A stretch of DNA of 64,000 nucleotides from Brucella cytisi (GCA_012103075.1 JAAVLQ010000001.1:62001-126000), one strand, 5' to 3'; counted from the first letter of the stretch, positions 30,282 through 41,232 are shown. Program-made: numbers and translations. Notes: generated from the letters alone by a model not told the origin.

Positions 30282-30592
30282 TTACGTGATCTGTGGTTCG
30301 CCAACTTCATAAACAACGAGATTGCGGTCGCCAATACCAAGCCAGGCCGGGCCGCACGCCATTCGGCAATATGGGCGGAGGCAAAATGCCGGTCGAGCGA
30401 AGCACGGTCGCGCCACATCTCCTTCACATGGATGAGACCCGGTTCGAGAATATCTGCGGCATAGCCATAGTCCACACAGCCATCCTCCGCCCGACTGGCG
30501 GAGATCATGCGCTGCATGGCTTCACGCGCTTTGGCGAGGTTTTCCGGCGGCAGGCGGACGGTCCCCACGATCAGCAGCATTTCTGTCTCCAT
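30282..30592 (-). CDS. Antibiotic biosynthesis monooxygenase (ABM) domain protein, frameshifted
   Basis: This small dimeric ferredoxin-like protein of about 103 aa starts METEMLLIVGTVRLPPENLAK. ABM features are EDGCVDYGYAADILEPGLI, VKEMWRDRASLDRHFASAH and, after repair, GIGDRNLVVYEVGEPQIT. A lost G at CCTGGG near 30342 breaks the frame. Such proteins are quinol or heme-related monooxygenases or simply uncharacterised; its reaction cannot be assigned. It is divergent from the LysE exporter. Confidence 0.75.
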
Positions 30593-30653
30593 TCCACTGT
30601 TTCATTTGCCCGGAAATTATTCTAGCGTGCGCCATCTCCCGGAGCACATTTCG

Positions 30654-31313
30654 ATGTCTTTTCTGACAAACCTGACCTTCATTCCCGAATGGACGATTTT
30701 TGTCCAGTTCGCGATAGCAACCGCGATCCTTTCCATCACGCCCGGCCCCGACATGACGCTTTTCGTCGGGCGCGCCCTGTCCGAAGGCAAGGCCGCAGGT
30801 TTTGCCTGCATGGCTGGCGCCAGCACCGGCATCGTCATTCACACAACCATGGTGGCGCTCGGCCTTTCGGCGCTGATTCTGGCGTCTCCCGCAGCCTTTA
30901 CGGCGCTGAAAGTGGTGGGCGCGGGCTATCTGGTCTGGCTGGCCGTACAGGCGATCCGCAAGGGATCGGCCTTCTCGCCGGAAAAGAATGGCGGCAAGAA
31001 GCATACGCTGTTCCAGAACTGGCTGACCGGTCTTGGCATCAACCTTCTGAACCCGAAGATCATCCTGTTCAACATGACTTTCCTGCCGCAGTTCGTCTCC
31101 GCGCATGACCCGCATGCCATGGGTAAATTGTTCTTCCTCGGCCTGTCGTTCATTCCGATGGCGCTGCCCTTCACCATTCCGATGGTCGTGGCGGCAGATC
31201 GTTTCGCCGGGCTCCTGAAAAAGAACCCGACCGTGACGCGCATCGTGGACTGGATGTTTGCGGGCGTATTCTCGGCCTTCGCGCTGAAGATCATCACAGC
31301 ACAGGCAAAGTAA
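30654..31313 (+). CDS. LysE/RhtB family amino acid exporter
   Basis: This intact 219-aa inner-membrane protein has about six transmembrane helices. LysE-family markers are the N-terminal SITPGPDMTLFVGRALSEG, GASTGIVIHTTMVALGL, GAGYLVWLAVQAIR and LNPKIILFNMTFLPQFV. It probably exports an amino acid or derivative; the substrate is unknown. The start at 30654 has GGAG ten bases upstream. Confidence 0.88.
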   Translation: MSFLTNLTFIPEWTIFVQFAIATAILSITPGPDMTLFVGRALSEGKAAGFACMAGASTGIVIHTTMVALGLSALILASPAAFTALKVVGAGYLVWLAVQAIRKGSAFSPEKNGGKKHTLFQNWLTGLGINLLNPKIILFNMTFLPQFVSAHDPHAMGKLFFLGLSFIPMALPFTIPMVVAADRFAGLLKKNPTVTRIVDWMFAGVFSAFALKIITAQAK

Positions 31314-31317
31314 ATCC

Positions 31318-31822
31318 TTATTCAGCCGGCCGGGATAAAAGCCGTCCGGCATTGCGCCCCTGCCAGCAGCCAGTAGACGAAGCTGCCGACGACGCCGGCA
31401 CCTGCAATGGCTGCGATCCAGAGCGAGCTTTCCGGCACGCTCCGGCCATCGCTGAATGGAAGCGATGCGCCTGCGGCGGCAAGCCCGATCAGGGCGCCCG
31501 CAACGCAATAGAACAGGGACGATTTGTAACCGCGCGCTTCAGCCAGAATGATGAGGATGAGTGCGGGCACAAAGCTGAATCCGCCAGCCATGGCTGCAAT
31601 GGCAAAACCGCCAACGAAGACGGCGCTCCAGAAGCTGGTGGCTGCAAAGAGCGAACCGGCATCCGCATCGCTTGCCATCATGACGAAATCATTCATGAAG
31701 GAATCGATCCCGAGGGTGCGGAAAAGGATGGCGGCGAGAAACCAGCCTGCCGTCAATACACCGCAGCAATAGCCGAATACCACGATGGCGAAGCGCGTTA
31801 TGTAATCGAAAGTATCGTTCAA
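31318..31822 (-). CDS. Hypothetical polytopic membrane protein, probable frameshift at its C-terminus
   Basis: This protein of about 167 aa has four hydrophobic segments (FAIVVFGYCCGVLTAGWFL, FVGGFAIAAMAGGFSFV, LFYCVAGALIGLAAAG, LWIAAIAGAGVVGSFVYWL). I do not recognise a family. The written frame ends LLAGAQCRTAFIPAG; removing one G near 31364 gives LLAGRNAGRLLSRPAE and a stop at 31318. It converges with the LysE gene. Confidence 0.55.
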
Positions 31823-31852
31823 GCGCGCTCACCCATCGGTTTATTCACCCCG

Positions 31853-33088
31853 TTATTCACCATGCCCGGCAATCATCATGGCTTCGAGTGCAAGGCGCTC
31901 GCTCTTGCGCATGCGCTCCGATTCCGACTTAAGCTGGCCGCAGGCCGCGAGAATGTCGCGACCGCGCGGGGTGCGGATCGGCGATGCATAGCCAGCTGCG
32001 TTCACATAATCGGCAAATTTCTCGATCTGCTCCCATTCCGAACACTGGTAATTGGTGCCGGGCCACGGGTTGAACGGGATCAGATTGATCTTGGCCGGAA
32101 TGCCCTGCAAAAGCTTCACCAGCAGCTTGGCATCCTCAAGGCTGTCATTGATGTCCTTCAGCATCACATATTCGAAGGTGATGCGCTTGGCGTTGACAGG
32201 CCCGGATATTCGCGGCAGGCCTTGATGAGCTGTTCTAGCGGATACTTCTTGTTGATCGGCACCAGAATGTCACGCAGTTCGTCGCGCACGGCATGCAGCG
32301 AAATGGCGAGCATGACGCCGATCTCGTCACCGGTGCGATAGATTTCCGGCACGACGCCGGAGGTCGAAAGCGTGATGCGGCGCTTGGAGAGAGACAGGCC
32401 GTCGCCATCGGAGGCGATCAGCAGAGCCTTCTTCACTTCCTCGAAATTATAGAGCGGCTCGCCCATGCCCATCATCACGATATTGGTGATCTTGCGACCT
32501 TCGGCGGGAACCATGGCGCCGTCGGGCGTATCCTTGTCCGGGAAATCGCCGAGCCGGTCGCGGGCGGTCAAAAGCTGCGCCAGAATTTCTTCAGAGGTCA
32601 GATTGCGCACCAGCTTCTGCGTGCCGGTATGGCAAAACGAGCAGGTCAGCGTGCAGCCGACCTGAGAGGAAACGCAGAGCGTGCCACGGCCTTCTTCGGG
32701 AATGTAGACGCTTTCGATTTCGACCGGACGGCCTGCGCCGCGCGGCGGAAAACGGAACAGCCATTTGCGGGTGCCGTCCTGCGAAATCTGTTCTTCGACC
32801 ACTTCAGGCCGCGCAATGGTGAAATGCTGCGCCAGCATGGCGCGCAAATCCTTGGAAATATTGCGCATGTCGGCGAAATCGGAAACGCCGCGCACATAGA
32901 GCCAATGCCAGAGCTGGCTGATGCGCATCTTCACCTGACGCTCGGGCACACCGGCCTTGATCAGCGCTTCGGCCATTTCCTCGCGCGACATGCCGATGAG
33001 CGACGGCTTTTGCCCTCGGGCTGGCGCGCGCATGGCGGGCAAGCTGGTCGCGCGTATCATCAATGGTAAGGTCGAACGAAATGGACAT
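31853..33088 (-). CDS. rlmN: Dual-specificity 23S rRNA/tRNA adenine C2 methyltransferase, two frameshifts
   Basis: This radical SAM enzyme methylates A2503 of 23S rRNA and A37 of some tRNAs. Repaired length is 411 aa. The start at 33088 reads [20 protein letters not shown]. The radical SAM cluster motif is CTLTCSFCH, preceded by [19 protein letters not shown] and followed by [15 protein letters not shown] and [16 protein letters not shown]. An extra base near 33030 and a lost A near 32200 (TCAAAC for TCAAC) compensate. The C-terminal half contains [16 protein letters not shown]. Confidence 0.93.
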
Positions 33089-33306
33089 CTGTTTTCAACT
33101 GTGAGACGACGGCTGAAGCGCGTCGATAAGCTTCGCCAGATAATCTGGCCCGAATGCATGGATAAATAGGGTCCGTCACTTGGCTTTGCGACCCCTGTTG
33201 CGCGCGCTCTTAGCACACAATATCGCATTCGTCATCCCACATGAAATCCGGCCACATGAAATCCGGTCTGCTATGCATGACGGCGGGGAGCAAGGCTGCA
33301 AAAGAA

Positions 33307-33330
33307 AAAGCCGGGCGCAAGCCCGGCTTT
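33307..33330 (-). terminator. Terminator downstream of the IalB-like gene
   Basis: The stem aaagccgggc-gcaa-gcccggcttt lies about 20 bases beyond the stop codon of the minus-strand IalB-like gene. Confidence 0.82.
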
Positions 33331-33352
33331 GAAAGTTGTCCGATCGCGAGGA

Positions 33353-33857
33353 TTACTTGCACTTCTGGATGGCTTTCAGCGCATCCGAAATACCCTTCAG
33401 CGAATAGGTATAGTTGGTCTTGGTGCCGCGCTTCGACTGTGCCTGCACCTTCATTTCCGAACCGCCGCGCATGGCTGCGATGAGCTGCGGCTCTTCCGCT
33501 GCATTTTCCATCCAGCCGGACTTGCCGTTGACGAACATGTTGAAGTTGCGGTTGCCGATGGAGACGACGACCTTGGCATTGGTATTGAGGTCGTAACCGG
33601 CCATGAATTGCGGTTCGAACGAGATGTTCTGGCCGGGCTTCTGGCTCACGAGGAAGAAGTTGTCACCGTGATCGACATTGGCCGGAGCCTTCTGGGTCGG
33701 TACGGAGAGGACATAGCAGACCTTGCCGTTGCCCGACTGATAGCTGTAGGCGCCCCGGTGCATTGAACTGGCTGATCTGGCTCGGGGTCTGGGCGAGTGC
33801 CGAACCCGCCATCCCAATCATGAACACAGAAGCCGCGACGATCGATTTTCCAAGCAT
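33353..33857 (-). CDS. Invasion-associated locus B (IalB) family protein, frameshifted
   Basis: This secreted protein is about 167 aa. The signal peptide MLGKSIVAASVFMIGMAG-SALAQ is followed by the IalB-type domain (KVCYVLSVPTQKAP, DNFFLVSQKPGQNISFEP, MAGYDLNTNAKVVVSIG, GWMENAAEEPQLIAAMRGG, TYSLKGISDALKAIQKC). One extra base near 33757 breaks the frame just after SQFNA. The family is named for a Bartonella erythrocyte-invasion protein but is widespread in alphaproteobacteria; a role in invasion here is not implied. Confidence 0.82.
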
Positions 33858-34207
33858 TGGTTTTACCGGTTCTCTTTCGTTTGCTTCAAACTTGAATATC
33901 GGGATGCCGCCGTTCATCACGCCGTCCCGCTCAGTTGCCGATTAAATTGCCTTAATCTGGGTTACCAAACGGTGAAGTTTCGAAAGAAAACTTGAATGAG
34001 CAGCTAAGTCGCCCCGCCATCCCTTGGCTCCACTTGAATTAAAAAAGAAAGCGGCGAGAGTGTGTTCGTGGGGATAAGGCAATAAGGCAGCAGGGGATTA
34101 AGGCAATATGTTGAAGGGGAATAGGATGTCGGAACTAGGGAAATAAGGAAAAAGCGGGGGCAATTGAAGCAAAGTAGCCAGAATCACATAGCTGTGATCA
34201 GCCGCCG
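33858..34207. other. Intergenic region with G-rich direct repeats
   Basis: I see no gene. The part 34069-34160 is purine-rich and carries related units such as 'ggataaggcaataaggcagc', 'ggattaaggcaatatgttg' and 'gggaataggatg', and it ends near 'tattcccttgctccc'. It resembles the shorter stretch at 7232-7303. The 33870-34000 part may hold the IalB promoter. Confidence 0.4.
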
Positions 34208-34588
34208 CTATTCCCTTGCTCCCTCATCCTCGCCTGCCTGTCGCGCGGCCAGCCGGTGCGCCGGTGTGATATGGGCACGAACGGCTGTCAGCGCTGCCAT
34301 CAGCACAGCAACGTCATCTGTGAAGCCGATACCGGCCAGAATATCGGGAATGGCGTCGAAGGGCAGGACGAAATAGGCGAGCGCCGCCATCAGGGTCATG
34401 CGCACACGGGTTGGGGTCCTCTGGTCGAGCGCGCAGTAATAGGCTGCCACCACCTCATCCATGAATGGCACCATGCGACCGGCGCGGCGCGCGGCCTTCC
34501 AGAATCCGTTCTTCACCCGTTCGCTGCGCTTCTTGAATTCGCTCTCGCTGCCGGGTTCGAGGATTTCACCGATTCTGATGTTATCCAT
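34208..34588 (-). CDS. YkvA family (DUF1232) protein
   Basis: This intact 126-aa protein has the DUF1232 core: RVRMTLMAALAYFVLPFDAIPDILAGIGFTDD, with the characteristic FxxPxDxIPD motif and a following acidic turn. The segment is hydrophobic enough for membrane association. N-terminal KKRSERVKNGFWKAARRAG is basic. Function is unknown. Confidence 0.78.
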   Translation of the reverse strand: MDNIRIGEILEPGSESEFKKRSERVKNGFWKAARRAGRMVPFMDEVVAAYYCALDQRTPTRVRMTLMAALAYFVLPFDAIPDILAGIGFTDDVAVLMAALTAVRAHITPAHRLAARQAGEDEGARE

Positions 34589-34820
34589 TCTCGTTCAACT
34601 CCTGTCGTCCCGATTCCAATCGTCGAATGCGGGTTCTGACCGGTAAAAATGGGGAGTTTGTATCGCTCTTGCAAGGCCAGTTCGATTTCCCCGTAGTCCT
34701 ATCCTGCAAGAACCATCAGCTACAACGCCCCCGTCAAATCCCCAAAATACAGATTCGACCGGATTGCTCACCAAACGGCTTGGACCGCGCTGGAGCGATG
34801 CCGAACGAATGGAGGTTTTG

Positions 34821-35318
34821 ATGCATTTGACCGGCTATGGGGAAAATTTCATCCGCAGCGACCGTTCAACACGGCTGTTTCGCGGCAACCAGCTACTGGC
34901 TGCTGGAAGCGAAGATAATTACATCACCGTCGATCTGTCGGAGGCGGGATGCTACGATGCCGCCGTCTATCTGCGGATTCTCTTCGGAGCCGGAATTTCG
35001 CTCAACACTTTGCGCGGCACATCCAGCCAGAACTGGATACCGATCCTGAATTTCAGGGCGGGCGAACAATGGAACGGTTATTCGGCGCTGCCCTTCGGCA
35101 GAGCAATCGGCTTCTATGATGTTCAGGCGGGACATATTTTCCATGCCGCCATTTCGCTTGGCGATGTCCATATCCGCGGCGTCCATGGCGGCAAACTCGG
35201 GCAGAACTGGCAGGATCGCATCAATCTTACCCGCGTTCTACCCTATTCCAGCCGCAATCCAGATGGCAGCTTCAATTATGATCGCCGGAAGATTTACGTC
35301 TATATTTCAAAGCTCTAA
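34821..35318 (+). CDS. Hypothetical protein (165 aa)
   Basis: The start at 34821 was chosen because GGAGG lies five bases upstream; a longer frame to 34764 has none. The product (MHLTGYGENFIRSDRSTRLF...) is hydrophilic with no signal peptide. It contains SSQNWIPILNFRAGEQWNGY, AIGFYDVQAGHIFHAAISLG and the C-terminal YDRRKIYVYISKL. The pattern suggests a beta-sandwich fold, but I do not recognise a family. Confidence 0.5.
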   Translation: MHLTGYGENFIRSDRSTRLFRGNQLLAAGSEDNYITVDLSEAGCYDAAVYLRILFGAGISLNTLRGTSSQNWIPILNFRAGEQWNGYSALPFGRAIGFYDVQAGHIFHAAISLGDVHIRGVHGGKLGQNWQDRINLTRVLPYSSRNPDGSFNYDRRKIYVYISKL

Positions 35319-35320
35319 AT

Positions 35321-35611
35321 TCAGGCTATCGCATTCATCTTGCGCGCAAGCTTGATGTCGAGTTCCGTAATGCCGTTCTCGCTATGGGTGGCGAGCGTAA
35401 CATCGACGCGGTTGTAGACATTGAACCATTCGGGGTGATGATCGAGCTTTTCCGCATGGAGCGCTGCGCGCGTCATGAAGCCAAAGGCGGCATTGAAATC
35501 CTTGAACTTGAAGCTCTTGGCAATCGCCTCGCGTCCGTCGACCTTCTGCCAGCCATCCAGTTCAGTGAGCGCTTCGTTCAGTTCATTTTCTGTCAGCCGG
35601 TTGCGTGCCAT
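35321..35611 (-). CDS. phhB: Pterin-4a-carbinolamine dehydratase
   Basis: This 96-aa enzyme dehydrates 4a-hydroxytetrahydrobiopterin, supporting phenylalanine hydroxylase recycling. The hallmark catalytic segment is [20 protein letters not shown], with the conserved HHPEW. The start at 35611 ([21 protein letters not shown]) has GAAAG upstream. The gene is intact. It ends two bases from the stop of the convergent unknown gene. Confidence 0.93.
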   Translation of the reverse strand: MARNRLTENELNEALTELDGWQKVDGREAIAKSFKFKDFNAAFGFMTRAALHAEKLDHHPEWFNVYNRVDVTLATHSENGITELDIKLARKMNAIA

Positions 35612-35667
35612 CGTCTTTCGCCTATGTTGCGGTTCCTGAACTAACTTATCATGAGCGCGAGAGTTCC

Positions 35668-36189
35668 GTGATCGTATCCGTAGCCGCACAAGCCCCGACC
35701 AGCATTCTTTTCGTTTGCGCAGGCAATATCTGCCGTTCTCCGCTTGCCGAAGGCGTGATGGGGCATGTGCTGGAAAAGCGGGGCATCCGCCATGTGCTGG
35801 TCGATTCTGCCGGAACCAATGGCTATCATACCGGCGAGGAGCCGGACGAGCGCTCCATCAGCGTTGCAGCGCATCATGGTCTCGATATTTCCGCACAGCG
35901 CTGCCGCCAGCTCATCGCCGGTGATTTCAGCCGTTTTGACCTGATCCTTGGGATGGACCGTTACAATATGCGGATGATCGCTGAGCGCAGGCCCGCAAAT
36001 GCAAGCGCGCATATCGGGCTTTTCACCGAGATTGCCGAAGGGCGGGCGGTTGAAGTCCCCGATCCCTATTATGGCGGGACCGGGGACTTCGAAAAGGTTT
36101 ACCGGATGGTTCTGGCAGCCTCCATCGCGCTTGCCGACCAGTTCTGGCCGGAACGGGCAACCAAAGGCCGGGCTTCCTCCACGATATAA
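35668..36189 (+). CDS. Low-molecular-weight protein tyrosine phosphatase
   Basis: This protein of about 173 aa has the P-loop [14 protein letters not shown] (CX5R) at its N-terminus, the DSAGT segment, and the general-acid motif DPYYGG near the end. The likely start is GTG at 35668, giving [15 protein letters not shown]; an ATG further upstream would overlap phhB. It is divergent from phhB. The 3' end overlaps the convergent thpR gene by about 90 bases as written, so one C-terminus may be shifted by an error. Confidence 0.88.
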   Translation: MIVSVAAQAPTSILFVCAGNICRSPLAEGVMGHVLEKRGIRHVLVDSAGTNGYHTGEEPDERSISVAAHHGLDISAQRCRQLIAGDFSRFDLILGMDRYNMRMIAERRPANASAHIGLFTEIAEGRAVEVPDPYYGGTGDFEKVYRMVLAASIALADQFWPERATKGRASSTI

Positions 36190-36688
36190 GGCCCGCCACC
36201 GACGGAATCGCGCGACGACATCAGCACGAACCGTCCCACCTTGAAGGGCAGCGTCGCGAAGTTGCCACGTGAGGAGAGATAGCGCACCACATCCTCGATG
36301 CGGGGATTTCTCAGCCGCGCCAGTGTCACATGGGGCGTGAATTTGCGCGGGTCGGCGGGAATGTGAAGTCGCCGGCAGATCCGTTCGATTTCCGCCTGCA
36401 ATGCGTTGAGCTCAGGCGAGGGGGATACACCCGCATAGATGCTGTGCGGCTTTTGGAACCGAAAGCATTGACACCCGACAGGTTGAGCATGAATTCCGGC
36501 CGCCGCACGCGATCAAGCGCATTGGCAACCTCGTCGGCCACGTGGCCTTCCACATCTCCGATAAAACGCAGCGTTATGTGGTAGTTTTCGACATCAATCC
36601 AGCGTGCGCCGGGAAGACCGCCTCGCAACAACGAGAGCGAAAGCGCGGCGTCGCGCGGGATTTCGAGGGCAGTGAAAAGACGCGGCAT
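36099..36688 (-). CDS. thpR: RNA 2',3'-cyclic phosphodiesterase (2H family), frameshifted
   Basis: This 2H-phosphoesterase acts on 2',3'-cyclic or 2'-5' linked RNA ends. Both HxT motifs are present: YHITLRF in the N-terminal half and PHVTLARL after the break. A lost A near 36459 (AAAA for AAAAA) splits it; repair gives FGSKKPHSIYAGVSPSPEL and about 196 aa. The last 30 residues ([17 protein letters not shown]) overlap the phosphatase gene and may be read-through beyond the true end. Confidence 0.82.
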
Positions 36689-36868
36689 AAGGCATCCTCC
36701 TCGAAGCGTTCCATGCCAGAGCGCCGGGCATCCAAAGGATGCATAAAGGACACTCTAGCCTAGAGAGTCAGTGCATCGTACCTGCCGAATTGATTCGGTT
36801 AAGTTGATGCAACTGCAGCGAATCAAAGTTTGAGTCCGGGAGCAAGCTGTTTATGCTCCCGACCGGCG

Positions 36869-37588
36869 TCAGCCTCCCGATGTCCCCTTGTTTTGCATAT
36901 CTGTCAGGCTCTTTTCGATAGTGGGCATAAAGTTAGACACCATCGTTTCGACGCCCTTTTCATTGGGGTGCATTCCGTCCTCGAGCAGAAAGTCCTTCTT
37001 GGTTGCTACACCGTCGAGGAAAAACGGGTAGAGCGGCACGCCATATTTCTGTGCCAGCTTCGGATAGATCGGGTTGAACTTGGCGGCATAGTCCTTGCCC
37101 ATGTTGGGCGGGGCCATCATGCCGGCAAGAATGACCGAAATGCCGCGCTGCTTCAGGCGCGCCAGCATCTCATCGAGGTTCTTTTCGGTAATGTCGGGTT
37201 CGATGCCGCGCAGCGCGTCATTCGCTCCCAGTTCAAGGATGACCAGATCGGTGCCATCGGGAACGGACCAGTCGATGCGCGAAAGCCCGCCCGTGGTCGT
37301 GTCACCCGACACGCCCGCATTCTCGATCGAAACCTCGACACCCTTGTCGTTGAGTGCCTTTTCAAGCTGCTGCGGAAAGGCGGCATTGGCCGGCAGCAGA
37401 TAGCCCGCCATGAGGCTGTCGCCGAAACCGACGATCTTGACCTGTGAAAGCTGCTCGGTCGGCAGTGCGTCTTCGAGGCCGGTCGGATCTTCCTGCGCGC
37501 TTGCCGCAATGATGGGGCTTGCCGCCATAAAAGACGCCATCATCGCAAAAATCGGGAGCCATGCCGGAATTGAGAGTTTGAAACGCAT
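36869..37588 (-). CDS. Secreted SGNH/GDSL esterase, TesA-like (arylesterase)
   Basis: This 239-aa periplasmic hydrolase has a signal peptide (PIFAMMASFMAASPIIAASAQ). The blocks are GFGDSLMAGYLLP (block I with nucleophile Ser), GVSGDTTTGG (block II Gly), LELGANDALRG (block III Asn) and DGMHPNEKG (block V Asp/His), as in TesA. It is divergent from an ABC ATPase-permease pair, the same neighbourhood as E. coli tesA-ybbA-ybbP, which suggests a linked lipid or lysophospholipid function. Confidence 0.9.
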   Translation of the reverse strand: MRFKLSIPAWLPIFAMMASFMAASPIIAASAQEDPTGLEDALPTEQLSQVKIVGFGDSLMAGYLLPANAAFPQQLEKALNDKGVEVSIENAGVSGDTTTGGLSRIDWSVPDGTDLVILELGANDALRGIEPDITEKNLDEMLARLKQRGISVILAGMMAPPNMGKDYAAKFNPIYPKLAQKYGVPLYPFFLDGVATKKDFLLEDGMHPNEKGVETMVSNFMPTIEKSLTDMQNKGTSGG

Positions 37589-37719
37589 CGTCGAAAACCC
37601 ATATTTGAGGGGCTGTGGGCAAATGGCCCGCCGGACTTCTCTTCAATAATTGGCGCAACATAAGTTCAAATTTGTGGCGCGCTGTTTGGTTCTAAAGATT
37701 CATATAGGATAAAAACCGC

Positions 37720-38448
37720 GTGACGGAACAGGTTGTTGGCCCGATTATCGAACTTGAGAACGTTCATCTAACCCTTGGTCACGCCGCCTCATCGGTGCAT
37801 GTGCTGAAGGGCGTTTCCCTTCATATATCGCAAGGACAGTCGGTTGGCATCGTCGGACCGTCCGGTTCCGGCAAGTCCACGCTGCTGATGGTTCTGGCAG
37901 GTCTGGAGCATGTTGATAACGGAACTGTGAAGATTGCCGGTGAGACGATCAGCCAGATGAGCGAAGATCAGGCCGCCGCTTTCCGTGGCGCCAATATCGG
38001 CATCGTGTTCCAGTCCTTCCACCTCATTCCCAACATGACCGCGCTTGAAAATGTCGCCGTGCCATTGGAGCTTGCCGGGCGTCGCGATGCTTTCGAGGTG
38101 GCGGAACGCGAATTGCGCGCCGTCGGCCTTGGCGAGCGCCTCACCCATTATCCATCGGAGCTTTCCGGCGGTGAACAGCAGCGCGTTGCGATTGCCCGTG
38201 CTCTTGCGCCAAGCCCGAAAATCCTGATCGCGGATGAGCCGACCGGCAATCTCGATACCACGACGGGGCGCCAGATTGCTGATCTTCTGTTCGCCAAGCA
38301 GCGCGAAAACGGCCTCACCATGGTGCTCGTCACGCATGACCCGGCGCTTGCGGCGCGCTGCGACATCGAAATTCCGGTGCGCTCGGGCCGGATCGAAGAG
38401 CCTGCACAGGGCGGCTCCGTTCTCGAATCGCTGGCAGCTGGCGCATGA
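37720..38448 (+). CDS. ABC transporter ATP-binding protein (YbbA-like)
   Basis: This intact 242-aa ATPase is of the LolD/MacB type. Walker A is GPSGSGKST, the Q-loop [14 protein letters not shown], the signature [15 protein letters not shown], Walker [13 protein letters not shown] and the H-loop VTHDP. The start is GTG. Its stop overlaps the permease ATG (ATGA), forming one transport unit for an unidentified, possibly lipidic, substrate. Confidence 0.9.
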   Translation: MTEQVVGPIIELENVHLTLGHAASSVHVLKGVSLHISQGQSVGIVGPSGSGKSTLLMVLAGLEHVDNGTVKIAGETISQMSEDQAAAFRGANIGIVFQSFHLIPNMTALENVAVPLELAGRRDAFEVAERELRAVGLGERLTHYPSELSGGEQQRVAIARALAPSPKILIADEPTGNLDTTTGRQIADLLFAKQRENGLTMVLVTHDPALAARCDIEIPVRSGRIEEPAQGGSVLESLAAGA

Positions 38449-40998
38449 GTGCTGCAAAGTCGTTCTCGCTTGCTCTCCGCTTTGCGCTGCGTGAAATGCG
38501 CGGCGGCCTGTCCGGTTTCTATATTTTCCTCGCCTGTATCGCGCTTGGCGTTGCCGCCATCGGCGGCGTCAACTCGGTGGCGCGGTCGGTCAGCACCGGC
38601 ATTGCATCGGAAGGCCAGAGCATTCTGGGCGGTGATGTCAGCTTCGCGCTCAATCAGCGGGAAGCAACGGCGGAAGAGCGCGCCTTCATCGCAAAACAGG
38701 GCAGAATGGCGGAAAGCGCCACCATGCGCTCCATGGCGCGCATGCCCGATGGTTCCGACCAGTCGCTGGTCGAGGTGAAGGCTGTCGACGCGGCCTATCC
38801 GCTTTATGGCGAACTGAAGGTTCAACCGCAGCAATCTTTGGCCGATATGACCGGCGAGAAAGACGGCACCTATGGTGCTGCCGTCAGCCAGGACTTTCTC
38901 AATCGCATGGACCTGTCGCTTGGCGCAAAAGTGCTGCTCGGTTCGCAAGTGTTTGAATTGCGTGGCCTGATCGAGAGCGAACCGGACCTGCTTTCTTCGG
39001 GTTTCAATTTTGCGCCGCGCTTTCTGGTTTCGCTGGATGGCCTGCGCGCTTCCGGTCTCATTCAGCCCGGAAGCCTTGTCGATCATATCTACAAGGTTGC
39101 CCTCACAGATGATGGTGCGCCGGATGCAGCAATTGCCGAAGTCAGGCGGCAGGCCGCTGCCGATTTCCCCGATGCAGGCTGGAACATCCGTTCCCGCACC
39201 AATGCCGCTCCGGCGCTGAGCGCCAATATCGAGCGCTTCTCGCAATTCCTGACACTGGTGGGCCTGACAGCCCTGATCGTCGGCGGTGTCGGCGTCGCCA
39301 ATGCAGTGCGCGCCTATCTTGACGGCAAGCGCGGCGTGATCGCCACCTTCAAGTCGCTCGGCGCGCCAGCAGCTTCGCGGTGTTGGTTTATCTCGTGCAG
39401 ATTATGGTGATCGGCTTCATAGGCATTGTTCTCGGGCTGATACTGGCGGCGATTATCCCCTATGCCGCTGCCATGGCGCTCGCCAATTATCTGCCGGTCG
39501 CCGGTGGCGGCGGTTTCTTTCCCGGTGCGCTGGCACTTGCCGCCGTCTTCGGGCTCATTACCACGCTTGCTTTTGCCATCATTCCGCTTGGCAGGGCGCG
39601 GGATATTCCGGCGACGGCGCTTTTCCGTGAGCAGGGTTTTGAGCAGCGTGGCCTGCCACCGCTGCTTTACCTTGGATTGGCGGTTCTGCTGATTGCAGCT
39701 CTCGCCGGGCTGGCGCTTTACGTCGCCTATGATCGACGCATCGCCGCAATCTTCATCGTTTCGGCCATTGCGGCTTTCGGCGTGCTGCGGCTAGTCGCCG
39801 ACGGCATCCGCTGGCTTGCCCGCCGGGTTCCGCGCGTGCGCTCGACGTCGCTCCGGCTCGCAGTGGGCAACATCCATCGACCCGGCGCGCTCACGCCCTC
39901 TGTGGTGCTTTCACTGGGCCTTGGCCTGACGCTGATGGTGGCAATCGCGCTGATCGATGGCAATCTGCGTCGCCGGGTAACGGAAAACATTCCAGCGCAG
40001 GCGCCTGACTTCTTCTTCGTCGATATCCAGAACCGTGACATCGGCGATTTCACCAAGCTGGTCAGCGGCATCGTGCCTGATGGCAAATTGACCTCCGGTC
40101 CGATGCTGCGGGGGCGTATCGTTGCCTTCAACGGCACCAATGTGCGCGACATGACCATCCCGCCGGAAGCAGCCCGGGGGTGCTGCGTGGCGACCGTGGC
40201 ATCACCTTTTCCGATACAGTCCCCGAAAACTCGACACTGACGGAAGGCGAATGGTGGCCGAACGACTATAGTGGCGAACCACTGGTGTCCTTCGCGGAGC
40301 GCGAGGGCAAGGAACTGGGCCTGAAGCTCGGCGACACGGTGACGGTCAATGTGCTGGGCCGCAACATCACCGCGAAGATCGCAAGCTTTCGTCAAGTTCA
40401 GTGGGAAACGCTTGCGATGAACTTCGTCATGGTGTTTTCGCCCAATACCTTTGCCGGTGCGCCTGCGACTTGGCTGGCGACGCTCACCATTCCCGATAGC
40501 CAGAAGAACCTTGCGCCTGATGTGCTGCGGCAGGTCACCAAGACATGGCCCGCCGTCACGACGGTCAGCGTGACCGATGCGCTCAATGTCGCCAATGATC
40601 TGATCAGCCAGCTTGCAACCGCCATTCGCGCTGCGGCTTCCATCGCGCTGGCTGCATCGGTTCTGGTGCTGGGCGGAGCGCTGGCTGCGGGCAACCGCGC
40701 CCGTGTCCACGATGCCGTGGTGCTGAAGACGCTGGGCGCCACGCGCGGCACGCTGATCACGGCCTATGTGCTTGAATATATGCTGCTCGGGCTTGCAACT
40801 GCGGTCTTCGCACTCGTCGCTGGCAGCGTGGCGGGCTGGTATGTCGTGGTGGAAATCATGAAGCTGAAAGCGAGCTTCCTGCCTGATGTCGCGCTGATGA
40901 CCGTTGCCATCGCGCTGGTGCTGACTGTCGGTTTCGGCCCCGCCGGGACATGGCGCGTTCTCGGCCAAAAGCCTGCCCGTGTACTCAGGACGATATGA
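38445..40998 (+). CDS. FtsX-like ABC permease (YbbP-like), two frameshifts
   Basis: This large permease of about 851 aa has two FtsX/MacB-like membrane modules. The N-terminal helix [35 protein letters not shown] is followed by a large periplasmic domain ([20 protein letters not shown]). The second module ends with [38 protein letters not shown] and [16 protein letters not shown]. Breaks are near 39370 (lost base, SLGA region) and at CCGG 40174-40177, where CCTGG restores [14 protein letters not shown]. It is coupled to the ATPase upstream. Confidence 0.87.
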
Positions 40999-41232
40999 AC
41001 GATTTGTAATCGTCACGGGCAGAAAAACGTAAGTCATTGGATCGTATGGAGAAAGCGTTTGCATTTCCAGACTGCTGCATCACGTTTTTTACAGGTGGTA
41101 CTTGTACGCGAAGGCCGAAATCCCCATAATGTCAGGCAGGCATGCTGGGGTCCCGCCAGCGGCGCCCCGGCGGCGGCTCGACCTTTTGAGCGCCCCCGAC
41201 ACCGGACGGGATATGGCAAGAGGATTTAAGTC

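Noticed and set aside
34069-34160. CRISPR array or tandem repeat array
   Set aside because: The units are short, degenerate and irregularly spaced, with no spacers or cas genes.
39727-41064. 445-codon minus-strand ORF opposite the YbbP-like permease
   Set aside because: The residue mix is rich in H, R, Q and G, typical of antisense reading of GC-rich genes; the plus strand holds conserved FtsX-type helices.
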